Shown: one piece after another, positions 20,637-32,555 of the stretch
Position numbering within the stretch: the first letter of the stretch is position 1
Layout of the letters: each line of letters starts with the position of its first letter
Assembly: GCA_947069175.1 (NCBI GenBank)
Contig: CAMTDV010000013.1
Location: forward strand, 52,644,610-52,708,609
Source: Scalesia atractyloides
Taxonomy: Eukaryota > Streptophyta > Magnoliopsida > Asterales > Asteraceae
Reading direction: 5' to 3'
Length of the DNA: 64,000 bases
The notes under the pieces: generated by a model
Databases searched by the model: none
Told to the model about the DNA's origin: nothing
The model's input: the letters and a program-made list of their open reading frames with translations, nothing else
Made by a program: the position numbers and the translations under genes

Positions 20637-21137
20637 TAGTGAATATGCGTATTTATGCGTTGTCTTTTGATAGGATTTACTTGTCCGAGGTAACAAAGTG
20701 CATTGTAGTCCGTTTTGAACGTCGATAGCAATTGGCACCTAAGCTTTGTGATTCTAAAACCGTTAATGAACTAATTCAATTAAGCCAAGTTAAAACTTGT
20801 AGCAACCTTAGGTCCTACAATTGTTGAACCAGTGTGAACCTTGTTATCAATTCATTGTTATAATCAATCAATCAAGTACTTGCAATTGTTTAAGTTTTTG
20901 TAGTTAGTTAATTAGAAACAAATTTGTCGGATCATTCCGGCATTCTTTCAAACAAACGAATATATAAACAATCAAAATAGCAAGCTTCATAATAGTACAA
21001 TCTTATTTAAAATCAACCACATCCGATCGCAAACCACAAACTCTTCGTGGTTCGACCCCTTACTACCCCTAACGCATTGTTAAGGGTAATTCGGGACTAT
21101 AAATATTATCTTTGACTGGGGTGCGACACTCCGGTCA
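20637..21137 (+). repeat. 5' LTR of element 2, 5'-truncated
   Basis: Matches 33457-33964 of the 3' LTR from TATTTATGC(G/A)TTGTCTTTTG to GGTCA/GATCA, with a few percent differences. The first roughly 900 bp of the LTR, including the likely promoter, are absent here. Confidence 0.88.
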
Positions 21138-21142
21138 AATTG

Positions 21143-21160
21143 TGGCGCCGTTACCGGGGA
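21143..21160 (+). other. Primer binding site of element 2
   Basis: TGGCGCCGTTACCGGGGA, five bases after the LTR end. This is the PBS type common to Athila-group elements, usually assigned to tRNA-Asp. Confidence 0.85.
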
Positions 21161-21286
21161 GTTCGTGCACTTTGCATTTGGATTTGTTTGATTTTGTGAT
21201 TATCTATTTAAAAGTGCTTGTTTCTTTATATCGTCTTTGCTTTTGTGTTACGTGGGTGTGTTACTTGTGCAGGTTACAGGTAGTGC

Positions 21287-23990
21287 ATGCATACACGGAA
21301 TTACGGGAGGACCTCGCCGTTAGTGTTCGAACCGGAGATAGAGCGAGTCGTTAGAAGAAACTTAGCCAACCGGTTAGAGGTAACCCTTGTCTCTAATCCA
21401 CCCAACACCAACTCACCACCTACACCATCCTTTGGACCGATTCCAGTGGATCCCCAAAATTCTTACCAACCCAACAATGAAAACCAATATTGCGACTACC
21501 CACCCCAAAACCAATACAATCAAAACCATCAATCGGGGAATGGTAACAACTCAAGACCACCAACACCACCATTCCAATCTCGTAGCCGAAACTAAAACAA
21601 CCGCCAACGTACACCCACACCTCCTCCTCTAAACCAAAACCGACAAAACCCATTACCACCCAATCTCAACAACCGAAATGTTAACGCCAATCGTGGGGTT
21701 AACCATAGTTGTGGCAATCCCACAAACGAAGCCCAATTTCTAGAACTTGATGAGTTATGAAATAATATTCCCGATGATGCACTATGTAGTGTCCCCAGTT
21801 ATCTATCGCCGGATCATTTGAGCATCCACTCGGAATATTCGGACGATGGTGGGAACTACAATGAAAGAGTTGTGGATGATGAACGGGGGATAACAACTTG
21901 GGAAATTTTTACAATGCTTGGGGGTTTGATTATGACGAGTTTGGCTATCAAAATGCCAGCTTCGTGGGGAATAACGAAGGATATGGGCAAGAGTTTGGTA
22001 GAGATGACGGCTACGGGATTAACCGTCAACCACACAATGATCGAAGGAATCAGGATTGCGGCAGCAACAACAATAATAACGGTAACCGTAACCGAATTCC
22101 ACAATTTGTGGGCGGCGGGAATCAAGGTGGAAATGCGGGTGGTGACCGAAGGGGTAATATTAGACCGATGAATCAAGAGGTAAATGGTCCTAGACGCCAA
22201 ATGCATCAACAAGCTCCGAGGGGTGTTAAAGGGAGATTTAGACTGGTGGTCACCAAAAATGACTCACCAATTGTGCCTACACCTCGAGGAAGAAGGGCAT
22301 TTGATTGCAAGCCGAACTACATCAACATTTTACCCCACTTCAATGGTAGAACGAATGACGAGCCATATACACACTTAGCGGAATTTTCAGCCATATGTGG
22401 CATGATTGGCGGTCATGATTTGAGTTGGAAGAAGTGAAATTGAGACTATCTTAATTTTCACTAAAAGAAAAAGCTAAGCAATGGTTTCTCACACTTCCGG
22501 CAAACAGTATTCACACTTGGGCGGAGATGCAACAAGTCTTCTTGGATGAATACTACTCTATTGCAAAGATCGATGATGCAAGGGATGAGATTCGGTCATT
22601 TAGGCAATTACCGAGGGAATTGTTACATGAGGCATTGACCCGTTTCAAGGAATTGGTTAGGAAGTGTCCTCATCACCAAATTCCAAGGTGGGAGTTACTT
22701 AAATGCTTTGTGAGGGGGTTGGATGCCGATGATCACAAGTATCTGCAGTCGGCTAAAAATGGAATGTTGTTGAATAACCATGAGGAAGACGATTGGGATT
22801 TCTTGGAAAGGATGAGCAAGAATTCCACAGCGGTCGCTAAGGCAGACCAATCTAAGAAACATCCTATTCCTAAATCTCTTCCCGACCTCGATTCAAGCGT
22901 GAAGGGAGTTGGTGCGAATGAAAAAGAAGGATGTTGGTGCGGTGCAATTCACGGTATGCTAAGATTGTGGGAATTTTGGGCATTGAATCGAGGAATGTCA
23001 AGTGAGCATGGCACATGCGAATGAAGAGGTGAATCAAGTGTATGGAGAGCGAAAGCAATTTGACATGAATTCAAACACCAATCATACGGGTTTGAGAAAC
23101 CATCCCAACTTTCACTATGGAAATTTTTCAAATCAAATAAGTCCCAATTTTCAAATGAATAATCAAAGTGGGAATCAAGGGGGTTCGATGTACCAAAACC
23201 GTCAAGGCGGTAATCAAGGGGGTACCAAAGAAATTACAATCAAGGAAGTGGCCAAAATTATCAAAACCAGGAAGGTGGTTATCAAAGAGGCAAATAACCA
23301 AGGTGGTAATGGAGGTGGTAACTCCAATCCTCCAATGGGTGGTGAAGACTCCGTAAACTCAAAGTTAGATGCAATTATGAACGCCATCACAACTTCAAAT
23401 CAAGAAATAAAGATGGAAATGAAAAAGGAGTTTGAGGTTCGTGATAAATCGCATAAAGCTTTGGAGAAGCAAGTGGGTCAACTTGAGGAGGAAATGGCGC
23501 AGATGCGTGGAAGTGGTGGAAAGCTACCTAGTGACACTACAGTGAACCCTAAGCATCAAGGGTCCAGCTCGAAGAACACACGTGAGGTACCAATTAATAA
23601 AATTTCATTACGTAGTGGTCGATTCGTTGATAACGGTGTTGTGTCACCACCACCTCAGTTTGTTGAAGGGGTGGTGGAAGAGGCTAGTGATGATGAGAGT
23701 GTTGACGGTCAAACGGGTCAAAAAGAAAATATTTTAAAAATGAAAAGACTACACTCGTTATGACCGTCCCAGTCCTAAAGGCTAAGGAAAAGGGTGTGGA
23801 GGTTAATACCGCCCCTTATCCCGAAGCTTTGTTGGGACCATTCAAAAAAGTGGTAAACAAAAGAGGTCCCCATCAAGAAGAAATGTGGGAAGTTTTTAAA
23901 CAAGTTCAAATCAACCTACTACTTTTCGATGCTATAAAATAAGTCCCATCATATGCTAAATACTTGAAGGACTTGTGTACCCAAAAGCGA
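21287..23990 (+). pseudogene. gag: gag of element 2 (Athila type)
   Basis: Large gag. The N-terminus MHTRNYGRTSPLVFEPEIER is followed by an Asn/Pro/Gln-rich disordered part, interrupted by stops (21593-21595, 21758-21760) and a frameshift near 21890. The conserved capsid core reads FDCKPNYINILPHFNG and then, after a stop at 22435-22437, KAKQWFLTLPANSIHTWAEM, FLDEYYSIAKIDDARDEI and ELLKCFVRGLD. A further frameshift near 23010 leads to Asn/Gly-rich repeats (NQGG units) and a coiled coil (MEMKKEFEVRDKSHKALEKQ). No CCHC knuckle is visible. A capsid precursor if intact; this copy is dead. Confidence 0.82.
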
Positions 23991-24048
23991 ACTCACAAAT
24001 TTCCAAAGAAACTTGATTTAACCAAAAATGTGAGTTTGATTCTTTCGG

Positions 24049-27000
24049 GTGCACTTCCACCTAAGCTACAACATCTCCATTCAAGTTGGAGAATTTGAAA
24101 TGACTAGGGCACTCTTGGATCTTGGTGCTAGTGTGTGTATTCTACCAGGTAGCTTGTATGACCAATATGAATTTGGTCCACTTAGAACGGCAAATACTAC
24201 CGTAGTGTTAGCCGATTTAACTCCTAAACTACCCCGTGGAATAGTCACGGATGTAATTGTCAAGGTCGAGAACTTTTACTATCCGGTGGACTTTTTAGTA
24301 CTTCATTATGTTTCATTGGACCTAACCAAGCAACCCACGGTTATTCTCGGTCGACCGTTTTTGGCAACATCAAATGCTCAAATTAATTGTAAAACGGGAA
24401 CGACTGACATAACTTTTGGTAACCGTCGTCGATTGCGGTTGAATGTTTTTGCCGGCTTAACGGATCCTCTAGTCAATGACGAAGGCTATATGGCAGACGT
24501 TGTTGACGAGTATATACCTCTTTGTGATATGGGTGTCGAGGAGGAAAACACAATAGAGGAGTGTTTCATGTTTGACAGGTCACAATTGGAAACAAATCGG
24601 AACATGGATGAGGAAGAGAAAAAGATGGAGGTGATGGCGGTGACGGAAGGAAGACCACCTTGGACACACCAAGTGGAAAGTCTTCCCGAGAAGATTGATA
24701 TAAAGCTTAAGCCATCGTTGATAGAACCTCCTACCATTGAGTGGAAGGTGTTGCCTAAGCATTTGAAGTATGCTTATGTGGGTGAGGGCAACACACTACC
24801 GATCATTATTGCGGCAAATTTAACCGGGGAGCAAGAGAATAAATTGATGGATGTGTTGGTCGCCAATAGAGCCGCTATTGGGTGGACAATTGCTGATTTG
24901 AAGGCGATTAGCCCTTCCATAGTGATGCACAAGATCATCAGCGAAGATGATAGTACTCCTTCTCGTGACATACAACGGAGATTGAATCCGAACATGAGAG
25001 AATTTGTCAAGAAGGAGGTACTAAAGTGGCTAGATGCGGGTATCATATACCCCATCTCTGATAGCCAATGGGTGAGCCCAACACAGACAATTCCCAAGAA
25101 GGCGGGCATCTAATTCGTCACAAATGATGCAGGTGAAGAGGTCGCCACTCGGCCAGTAACCAGGTGGCGTATTTGTATTGATTATAGAAAGTTCAATTCC
25201 GCAACTTCTAAAGACCATTTCCCTTTACAGTTTATTGACCAAATTGTTGAAAAGTTAGCGGGTCAAAAGTAATATTGTTTCCTGGATGGGTATTCGGGTT
25301 ACAATCAAATTGCTATCCATCCGGAAGACCAAGCTAAGACTACTTTTACTTGCCCATATGGTACCTTTGCATTTAGGCTAATGCTGTTTGGGTTATGTAA
25401 TGCCCCCGCCACCGTTCAAAGGTGTATGATGAGTATCTTTTCAGATATGGGGGGGGAGTCTTTAGAAATGTTCATGGATGACTTTTCAATTTTTGGGTCG
25501 GCATTTGATGTTTGTCTTACCCAACTCGAAACAGTTTTAAAAAGATGTGTTAGAAAAATTTGGTTTTGAGTTGGAAAAAGAGTCACTTTATGGTTCAAGA
25601 GGGAATCATGTTTGGACACGTGGTGTCAAGTCGTGGGATAGAGGTCGATAGGGCGAAAGTGCAAGTTATCTCTACTTTGCCATATCCCACGAGCGTTAAG
25701 GGAGTTAGATCATTTTTGGGTCATGCGGAGTTTTATAGAAGGTTTATAAAGGGGTTTAGTGATATAACAAAACCTTTATGTAATTTATTTCTAGAAGATC
25801 AACCATTTGACTTTAACAAAGATTATCAAAATGCTTTTAATGTATTGAAACAGAAATTGGTTGAGGCCCCAATCTTCCAATCATCGAATTGGTCTTTACC
25901 GTTCGAAATTATGTGTGATGCAAGTGATTACATGGTGGAGGTCGTCTCGGGTCAAAGGTAGAAAAGAAACCCGTTTCCATATACTACGCAAGTAAGACTC
26001 TTTCGGATGCTCAATTGAATTATACAACAACTAAGAAAGAGCTACTTGCGGTGATATATGCATTGGATAAATTCTGGGCTTACATTTGGGGTAGTAAAGT
26101 AATTGTTTATTCTGACCATTCTGCTGTCAGGTACCTGATGGAGAAAAAGATGCAAAGCCGCGGTTGATCCAATGGGTTCTCTTACTACAAGAGTTTGACT
26201 TGGAGATACGGGATAAGAAGGGTAGCGAGAATGTCGTGGCAGACCACTTATCCTGGTTGTTGGTAGAGGAGGGTTCTTCGCGTGTGGAGATTAATGAGAG
26301 CTTCCCATATGACCATATTCTTAAAGTTTCAACATTACCTTGGTTTGCTAACATTATAAATTATTCGATGACAGGTGATTTGCCGGCTCATTGGGATAGC
26401 AGGAGAAGATTGCATTTTCTATCTCAAATCAAGTACTACACATGGGCAGAACCGGATTTATTCAAGACATGTCCGGATCAAGTTGTGAGAAGATGTATAC
26501 TAGATGAAGATATCCCGAGTGTCTTGATGCACTTGCATTCCTTTGCTTGTGGGGGCCATTTTGGTGGTCACAAAACGGGACACAAAGTGCTCAATAGTGG
26601 CCTATATTGGCCGACTATCTTTAAAGATGCTTTTAATTTTGCGAAAAACTGTGTAGAGTGTCAAAAATTAGGGGGTATTTCTAAGCGGGATGAGATGCCT
26701 ATGCAACCGATTCTTATTGTTGATATATTTTACGTGAGGGGAATCGATTTCATGGGCCCATTCCCCAATTCTCATGGGAACTTATATATTTTGGTGGCGG
26801 TAGATTATGTGTCTAAATGGGTTGAAGCAATCACCACCAAGACGAATGACCATACCGTTGTTTGTAATTTTGTGCAAACTAATATTATTTCTAGATTTAG
26901 GATACCTCGGGTAATTATTAGTGATGGGGGGATCTCATTTTAAGAACTTTAATTTTGGGAAATTACTAAAACGGTATAGTGTTGACCATAGAATTGCTAC

Positions 27001-27640
27001 CCCTATCACTCCCAAACAAGTGGTCAAGTAGAGGTGTCCAATGGGCAAATTAAGGAAATTTTGCAAAAGACCGTTCGACCGGACCGTAAGGATTGGTCAA
27101 CGAAGTTGAACGATACCTTATGGGCGTATCGAACGGCATATAAGAACCTATTGGCACTACTCCTTACCGCTTTGTTTACGGTAAAAATTGTCACTTGTCG
27201 GTTGAACTTGTACATCGTGCACTTTGGGCTATCAAAGAAGTTAACCTTAAGTATGATGATTCAAGTAAAGAACGCAAGTTGAAGCTTTGCGAGCTAGAGG
27301 AGCTTCGGGAAGAGGCATATGAATGTGCCTCAAAATACAATGATGGCATGAAAAGAGCACATGATGCCAAATTAAAGCTGAAGGAATTTATGGTAGGCTA
27401 AAAGGTTTGGCTATACAATTCACGGCTCAAGTTCTTTCCTGGAAAGCTAAAGAGCCAATGGATGGGCCCGTATGTGATTACGAGGGTCGGCAAGCTAGGG
27501 GATGTTACCATTTAGGACCCAAAGGATGGGTCGAAACAAATGGTCAACGGTCATCGTCTCAAACCGTTTCTCGATGGTAACGAGGAAAACACCGAAGCAA
27601 ACAAGGAATCGGTAAGCGTACCAACTTATGAGGTCAATTA
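24049..27640 (+). pseudogene. pol: pol of element 2: protease, RT, RNase H, integrase
   Basis: Protease: LLDLGASVCILPGS with DLGAS at 24118-24132 (Leu in place of Thr, normal for Athila), and VILGRPFLATS. RT: RRLNPNMREFVKKEVLKWLD, WRICIDYRKFNSATSKDHFP, LDGYSGYNQIAIHPEDQ and catalytic FMDD at 25471-25482. RNase H: YYASKTLSDAQLNYTTTKKE and VIVYSDHSAVRYL. Integrase: zinc region ending CVEC, core with GIDFMGPFP and VIISDGG, and NGQIKEILQKTV. Stops or shifts lie at 25111-25113, 25270-25272, about 25550, 25959-25961, about 26140, 26941-26943 and later. The protein would copy and insert the element in the nucleus, but this copy cannot. Confidence 0.88.
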
Positions 27641-27779
27641 AATGGACTAAGAACAGTTGTTGTAGAGTTTCGTATATATTTATTGTTTGCACGCGTTGCT
27701 TGTATTTTATTTAGTTTGTCTCGTACTAGTCTTGTTAATGTGTGAAGTCGGATTTCGCAAACGGGTCATGAAGACATAA

Positions 27780-28910
27780 GGTATGTTTTTAACTTGTTTT
27801 GTGTACTGAGGACAATACACGATTATTCGGGGGGTGGTATGGTAAACGTGTCGTGTCGTGTGTTAAAAAAATTGAAAAATGGTGAGCCGTCGCCGATGAT
27901 GTCTGGATGGGTTCGTCGGGTAAAAAAGTGTCGTAGACAGTGGGTTAAGCCGTCAGAGGGTTTATGCATTTTAAGGGGGCATCAGCGACGCACCAATGGG
28001 CCATCGGCGACGGCCCTTGGTTTGTTAGCCGATGCTGATTCCTTTTTAAACCCATTTTTCCGGATCCAAACTCATTTTAACCTACCAAAACTCGACCCGA
28101 ACTTCTTTTTAGCCACAATTTAGACCTGGGTGAATCTCATCCACCCAACTTCTCATTAAAACCCCAACCTATCTGCACATTGCTCATCAATTCAACCCAT
28201 CTTCTCCAACTTCTTCTTCAAGAACCCTAACTTCAAATCCTCACATCTTCTTCAATTCTCCACCAAATTAACCAATTCTTGAGCCTATTTCGTGTAGTTT
28301 TTTAGTAGAACAAAACCCCTAACACGGTTTCTTTCAATTCTTGCTTGTTTGCAAGATTGGTGAAGTTCAAATTTTGGGTTTTTAAGGAAAAGTGTTCTCA
28401 AGTTTGTATTAGATCCTTTTCAAGTTCTAACGTCTATACAACACTAAGGTATGATCTTTACTTCAATTTGAGCATGGATGTCATATGGTTTGTGATTTTC
28501 TTCCAAAATTTTAAACTTAGGTTTAAGAGTAGGTTGTTTATGATGCTATTATATGAATTATTGCTTGAATTTGAGTTTATGGTTGATTTGGGTGGGATTG
28601 AACATGCAACATATCCAAGTAATGAGATTATAGTTGTTAAAGTTGCATGTTTGAACATGACACAATGTTGAATCTTGTTTAAAATCTTATGTATTTTGGA
28701 TGACAAACATAAAAATTTAAGTTTAGATGTAACAAAAGTGCCAATTTTGAAAGATTAAACCGGCTAACCTCGTCTAATCAATTAAGTTGCGGTTCAACAT
28801 TGTTTGTTATGATCAAGAATTTGAATTGAATTGAAGTTTTGGAATGATAGAATTATATACTTAAAGTTAGACAAGGTTTAATTGTTTTCTTTGCATCTTG
28901 ACTTGTAGGT
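27780..28910 (+). other. LTR-like spacer between pol and env-like ORF (element 2)
   Basis: Non-coding. It begins with a GGACAATACACG...GGGGGGTGG stretch like the sequence before an Athila purine tract. It then shares GTCGCCGATG, TGTCGTAGACAGTGG and CGGCGACG motifs with the 3' LTR (32765-32895), followed by a similar CTTC/CCAA-rich leader (about 28180-28270). It ends with TTGCATCTTGACTTGTAG just before the ORF ATG, a good splice acceptor. It may be an internal promoter and leader for the env-like ORF. Confidence 0.5.
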
Positions 28911-30803
28911 ATGGCGAGCCAAAACAGGAGTAAGATTTCGGGTCAAGGCTCATCTTCGGGAGCCGGGTCATAGAGCAAGAAATTGGGAACAATTGAGTGG
29001 GATGGAAGACAATGATGGTCGGTTGTTCAGACAAGATTGGGCTTGGGAGAGAATAAGGGATAGTAACGTGGGTGAGCCTTGGGGAGAATAATAAGAAAAG
29101 GCCACTTTCAAGGTTTAATGACAAACGGTTAGAAATTAAACTTTGGAAGTGGAAAATGCTTCACGGGGTTACTACATCTATCCCAGAAAGGGTTGTGCCG
29201 GAGCGCACTTTGAATGTGGAAGAGTTCAGAATGGTTGGGATCGTCCATATGTTTGAGAGGATTGGTTGGGAGAGAGTTCTGTATTGGTGTGAAGACATCA
29301 CACCGCGGGTTTATTTGGCTGCTGTCTGTGAGTGGTTGGCTTCGCTCCGGTTCGTCAACAGGGATGGCCCACCGAACACATGCCAATTGGTAGGCGATAC
29401 AGGCAGAGGTAAATGGTCATGTCCTTTGAAACCATGAGTTGTATTGATCGGTTTGACTCATTGGGGATCAAGGAGTATTATTATTATAATGTCGATCAAT
29501 TTTTGGAGAACAAAGTCAATTCAGCTGATCCTGGTGGCATGGTTGGATCAGTATTGCCATTTGCTGATGGTGGGCGGCGTTACGCAGTTAGTTATCGGTT
29601 GAAGGAAAGATCCTTCAACCCTTCTCTCTTGAAAATATTATGGTTCGATTCGGGGATCGGGGTAAAGTGAAGGCTTCGGATTGTAGGGTACTCCATTCAC
29701 TGCTTTTTGGAGTACCTAAGTTATCATGGCACCATCTGGTAATGATCAACACTTGGGACACTTGTGATTCGTACACTCGCAAGATGATACCGTAAGTACA
29801 ACTCATCAGCGCCATGATTGTGTAACAGAATAGGTTGCCACCAGATTCGTTATGGGTCTCGAAGCCTGTGGATCAAATCTGTTTCGCGTCAATGAAGCAG
29901 CATTGGAAGATACAGGTACAAGTGTATGGTCATCAATACACAGTCACTGATGACCGAGGACACAGATTCCAATTCACTGACCCGAGTGCAGCCTATGAAG
30001 CTGCAAGAGAGGTGGAGACGGCTGACGAAGAGGATGAAGATGAGCCTCAGGGTCCGAGGGGACCCCGACAAAGGTACACCCGGCCACATCATGAAATTTC
30101 AGCTGGGGTGGCTAGCTTCATTCCTAACCGGCGTAAGCCCGGTTATCCAAACTACAATCAGGGGCAACAAGACGTTTATGATAATGTCTCCGCTTGTATT
30201 GGGGAGAAATGGGAGTATGAACAAAGGAGGCAGCAGTGGGAACAAAACTGGGAAGCCCAACAATAATCTCATTGGGTTGAAGAGGCTACTGATAAGGCTA
30301 AAGAGCAAGAATATTGGGAGAGACAACAAGAGTACTAGGCCGCCCAGCAAGCCTTTATGGAAAGACAAGACTTGTATCAAGCACAAGAACTGTCTAGAAG
30401 GAAAGCTTAGGAGGAGGAACATGATAGGGTGCGTGCAGATCAGAACGCATTGGAAGACCGCCGGTGGCATGCTATGGCGGTGGCGCAACAGATGGCGGTT
30501 AATAACGCCAAACATTTGCATGACCAAGAGCGCCACCATAAAGGTTGGGAGGCGGGGCGTCCATTCCAAGAGCACACGCCTTGGACCTCGTATGAGAACC
30601 TTCATCTTTCGCCCGGACCCTCTGATCCATCTCCACATTGGCACGAAGCAGGCGGTTCCAGTTTCATCCCACCGCAGTTCCAAGCGCCAGATGAAGGCGA
30701 GAGAGGGCCACTCGATGACTTCCATGACATGATGTCGGCTCACACGGTATACCCTTACCAGCCATATCCACCGGTAGATCCCAACGAGCGATACCAGCAA
30801 TGA
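28911..30803 (+). pseudogene. Athila env-like / ORF-1 type ORF of element 2
   Basis: Starts at ATG 28911 (MASQNRSKISGQGSSSGAGS), then a stop near 28970 and frameshifts. Conserved parts: FNDKRLEIKLWKWKMLHG, VVPERTLNVEEFRMVGIVHM, WCEDITPRVYLAAVCEWLAS (29130-29340), then YYYNVDQFLENKVNS and ADGGRRYAVSYRLKERSFNP. Further on come an acidic segment (EVETADEEDEDEPQG) and Gln/Trp-rich coils (WEYEQRRQQWEQNWEAQQ). This matches the plant-specific protein family annotated as Athila ORF-1, found downstream of pol. No transmembrane helix or signal peptide is visible in what remains, so an envelope role is not supported by sequence. Function unknown; copy broken. Confidence 0.7.
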
Positions 30804-32541
30804 TCACCGGTATGTTTTCTTTTGTTGTTGTATATTTTTTATGTAAATTTAATTTTATGTTTAGTTTCTTTTTAGTAGTTAAATGAACTTTGTGGGCGTG
30901 TCCCCTAGATAACCCTCACAAGACCTACTTGTCCTTCCAAGCTATCGGAAGGTTTAAAAGGGCTTGTTGCATACGCTAAATGCAACCGTGATTCCTACGA
31001 AAGTGAGTTTAGGTTGTTGTTGTAAATTCTTTTTCCACAAGAAAATCAAAGCTGAATAAAATTATATGACTTGGTAATTATTTTAATAAAAATGGTGGAA
31101 CTAAGTAACTAACAAATTTTTAATGGTTGTGAGAAGCTTGCTTCTACACGAATGTTGAAATTTGTAGGTAAACTGTGTTCACGAGACAACCGTTTTTGTT
31201 GAAGATGAAGTGCACATGAGGAATGAGCAAAAACCAGGTGCATACGTTTCTTTTTAGCTTTGATTTTAGTTAGTAATAAGTGGATTGTATTTTGTATTTT
31301 TATTTTCCGGGGTGAATTTTTGGGAAGGTTAGCCGTGTCACATCACTTGTGCGTTTTAATGGCTCTATTCTTACACATTGAGGACAATGTTGACCTCAAG
31401 TGTGGGGATGGGAAAATTTCAAAAAAATTTTCAAAATGTCTTTGGTTGAAGCAGTCTAAAAACCATGAGTAACTAAGTTAGTGAGGGATGGCATAACCCA
31501 TGTGGTCTTTTGTCATGGTAAAGTTCAAATTAATAACATGACGGGTATTTAGCGGGTGGTTATTTGGGAATAATCCGCCTAAGAAACTTGCATTTTTATA
31601 CATATTGCATACCATACCTTCTATACGTGAGATTTTGAGCCACTTTTACATATCATATATGCATATATTTCTTTGGTTGAGTGGACCATTAGTCACGTAT
31701 TGTAGAACTTACAATTTTTGATACGTTTAAGACCATAGACCGAATATGAGCCCAAGAATGATTAAGGCATTAGGTAAACCTTTTTACTTTACACCATTTA
31801 TTTACCTTTACCCAAAATCAATCTCTTAGTCGCCAATTTTGAGCCTAAACCCTTCGTTTGACCAACCCATTTAGCCCATGACCGTTGAACCTTTTATTTT
31901 TAACTCGTGTGATGAAAACTTGATTTTAAGATTAGTTAAAAAAAAGAAAAAAAATAGAATATAATTGAGAAAAGAAAAGAAAAATGTATGTATTGATAGT
32001 TTGTTGAATAAAAGGTGAAAGACTTTTGCCTCTTAGTTTATTGTTTCGTAGTCGGTTGTGTTAGAATAGTTGTTTTTGTAATAAAAATCGAGTTTTCATC
32101 ACTTTAGCCACTTTCAAAATATCCTATTCCATACCCTTAGCCTAGCCCCAATACAACTCGTTCAAGACCTTTTGACTTGTGTTTAATATTTGTGTTCGGT
32201 GGTAGAGAATGATTGAGTTGCAAGCTTATGCGGGTATGTGTTCTAATCGGTTTGTGTATTTATATCAGAAGTGCTAATGCATTAAATATTAGCCTATTTA
32301 TTAGCCGAGTGGAGAGATCATTGTGAGGGATATGTATGAATTGTGAGTTTCAAGGGCAGGTTAATCTTGGATAACCACTTTTATGTGTTAATCATGTTAA
32401 CGTTAAATATTTTGAAAATGAAAAAAAATTATGAACCGAGTATGACATTAGACCTTAACTCATGTCTCGAGAATGGGAAATGTGTTCCTTATTGACCCAC
32501 GTGAATGTGAAAGACAGATTTGCTTGAGGGCAAGCAAAAGA
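30804..32541 (+). other. 3' non-coding region of element 2
   Basis: About 1.7 kb without a gene. It includes an internal purine-rich motif (CTCAAGTGTGGGGATGGGAA, 31393-31412) of the type that precedes Athila LTRs, preceded by ACATTGAGGACAATGTTGAC. A second purine motif is at the true LTR border. The remainder is AT-rich. Confidence 0.5.
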
Positions 32542-32555
32542 CAAGTGTGAGAATG
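32542..32555 (+). other. Polypurine tract of element 2
   Basis: CAAGTGTGAGAATG, after GAGGGCAAGCAAAAGA, directly before the LTR start TGATACG. It is the expected plus-strand priming site. Confidence 0.6.

Noticed and set aside
30099..30800. Long minus-strand frame opposite the env-like ORF
   Set aside because: It is a Leu/Arg-rich shadow of a Gln/Glu-rich coding region, with no domain, while the plus strand carries the conserved family.
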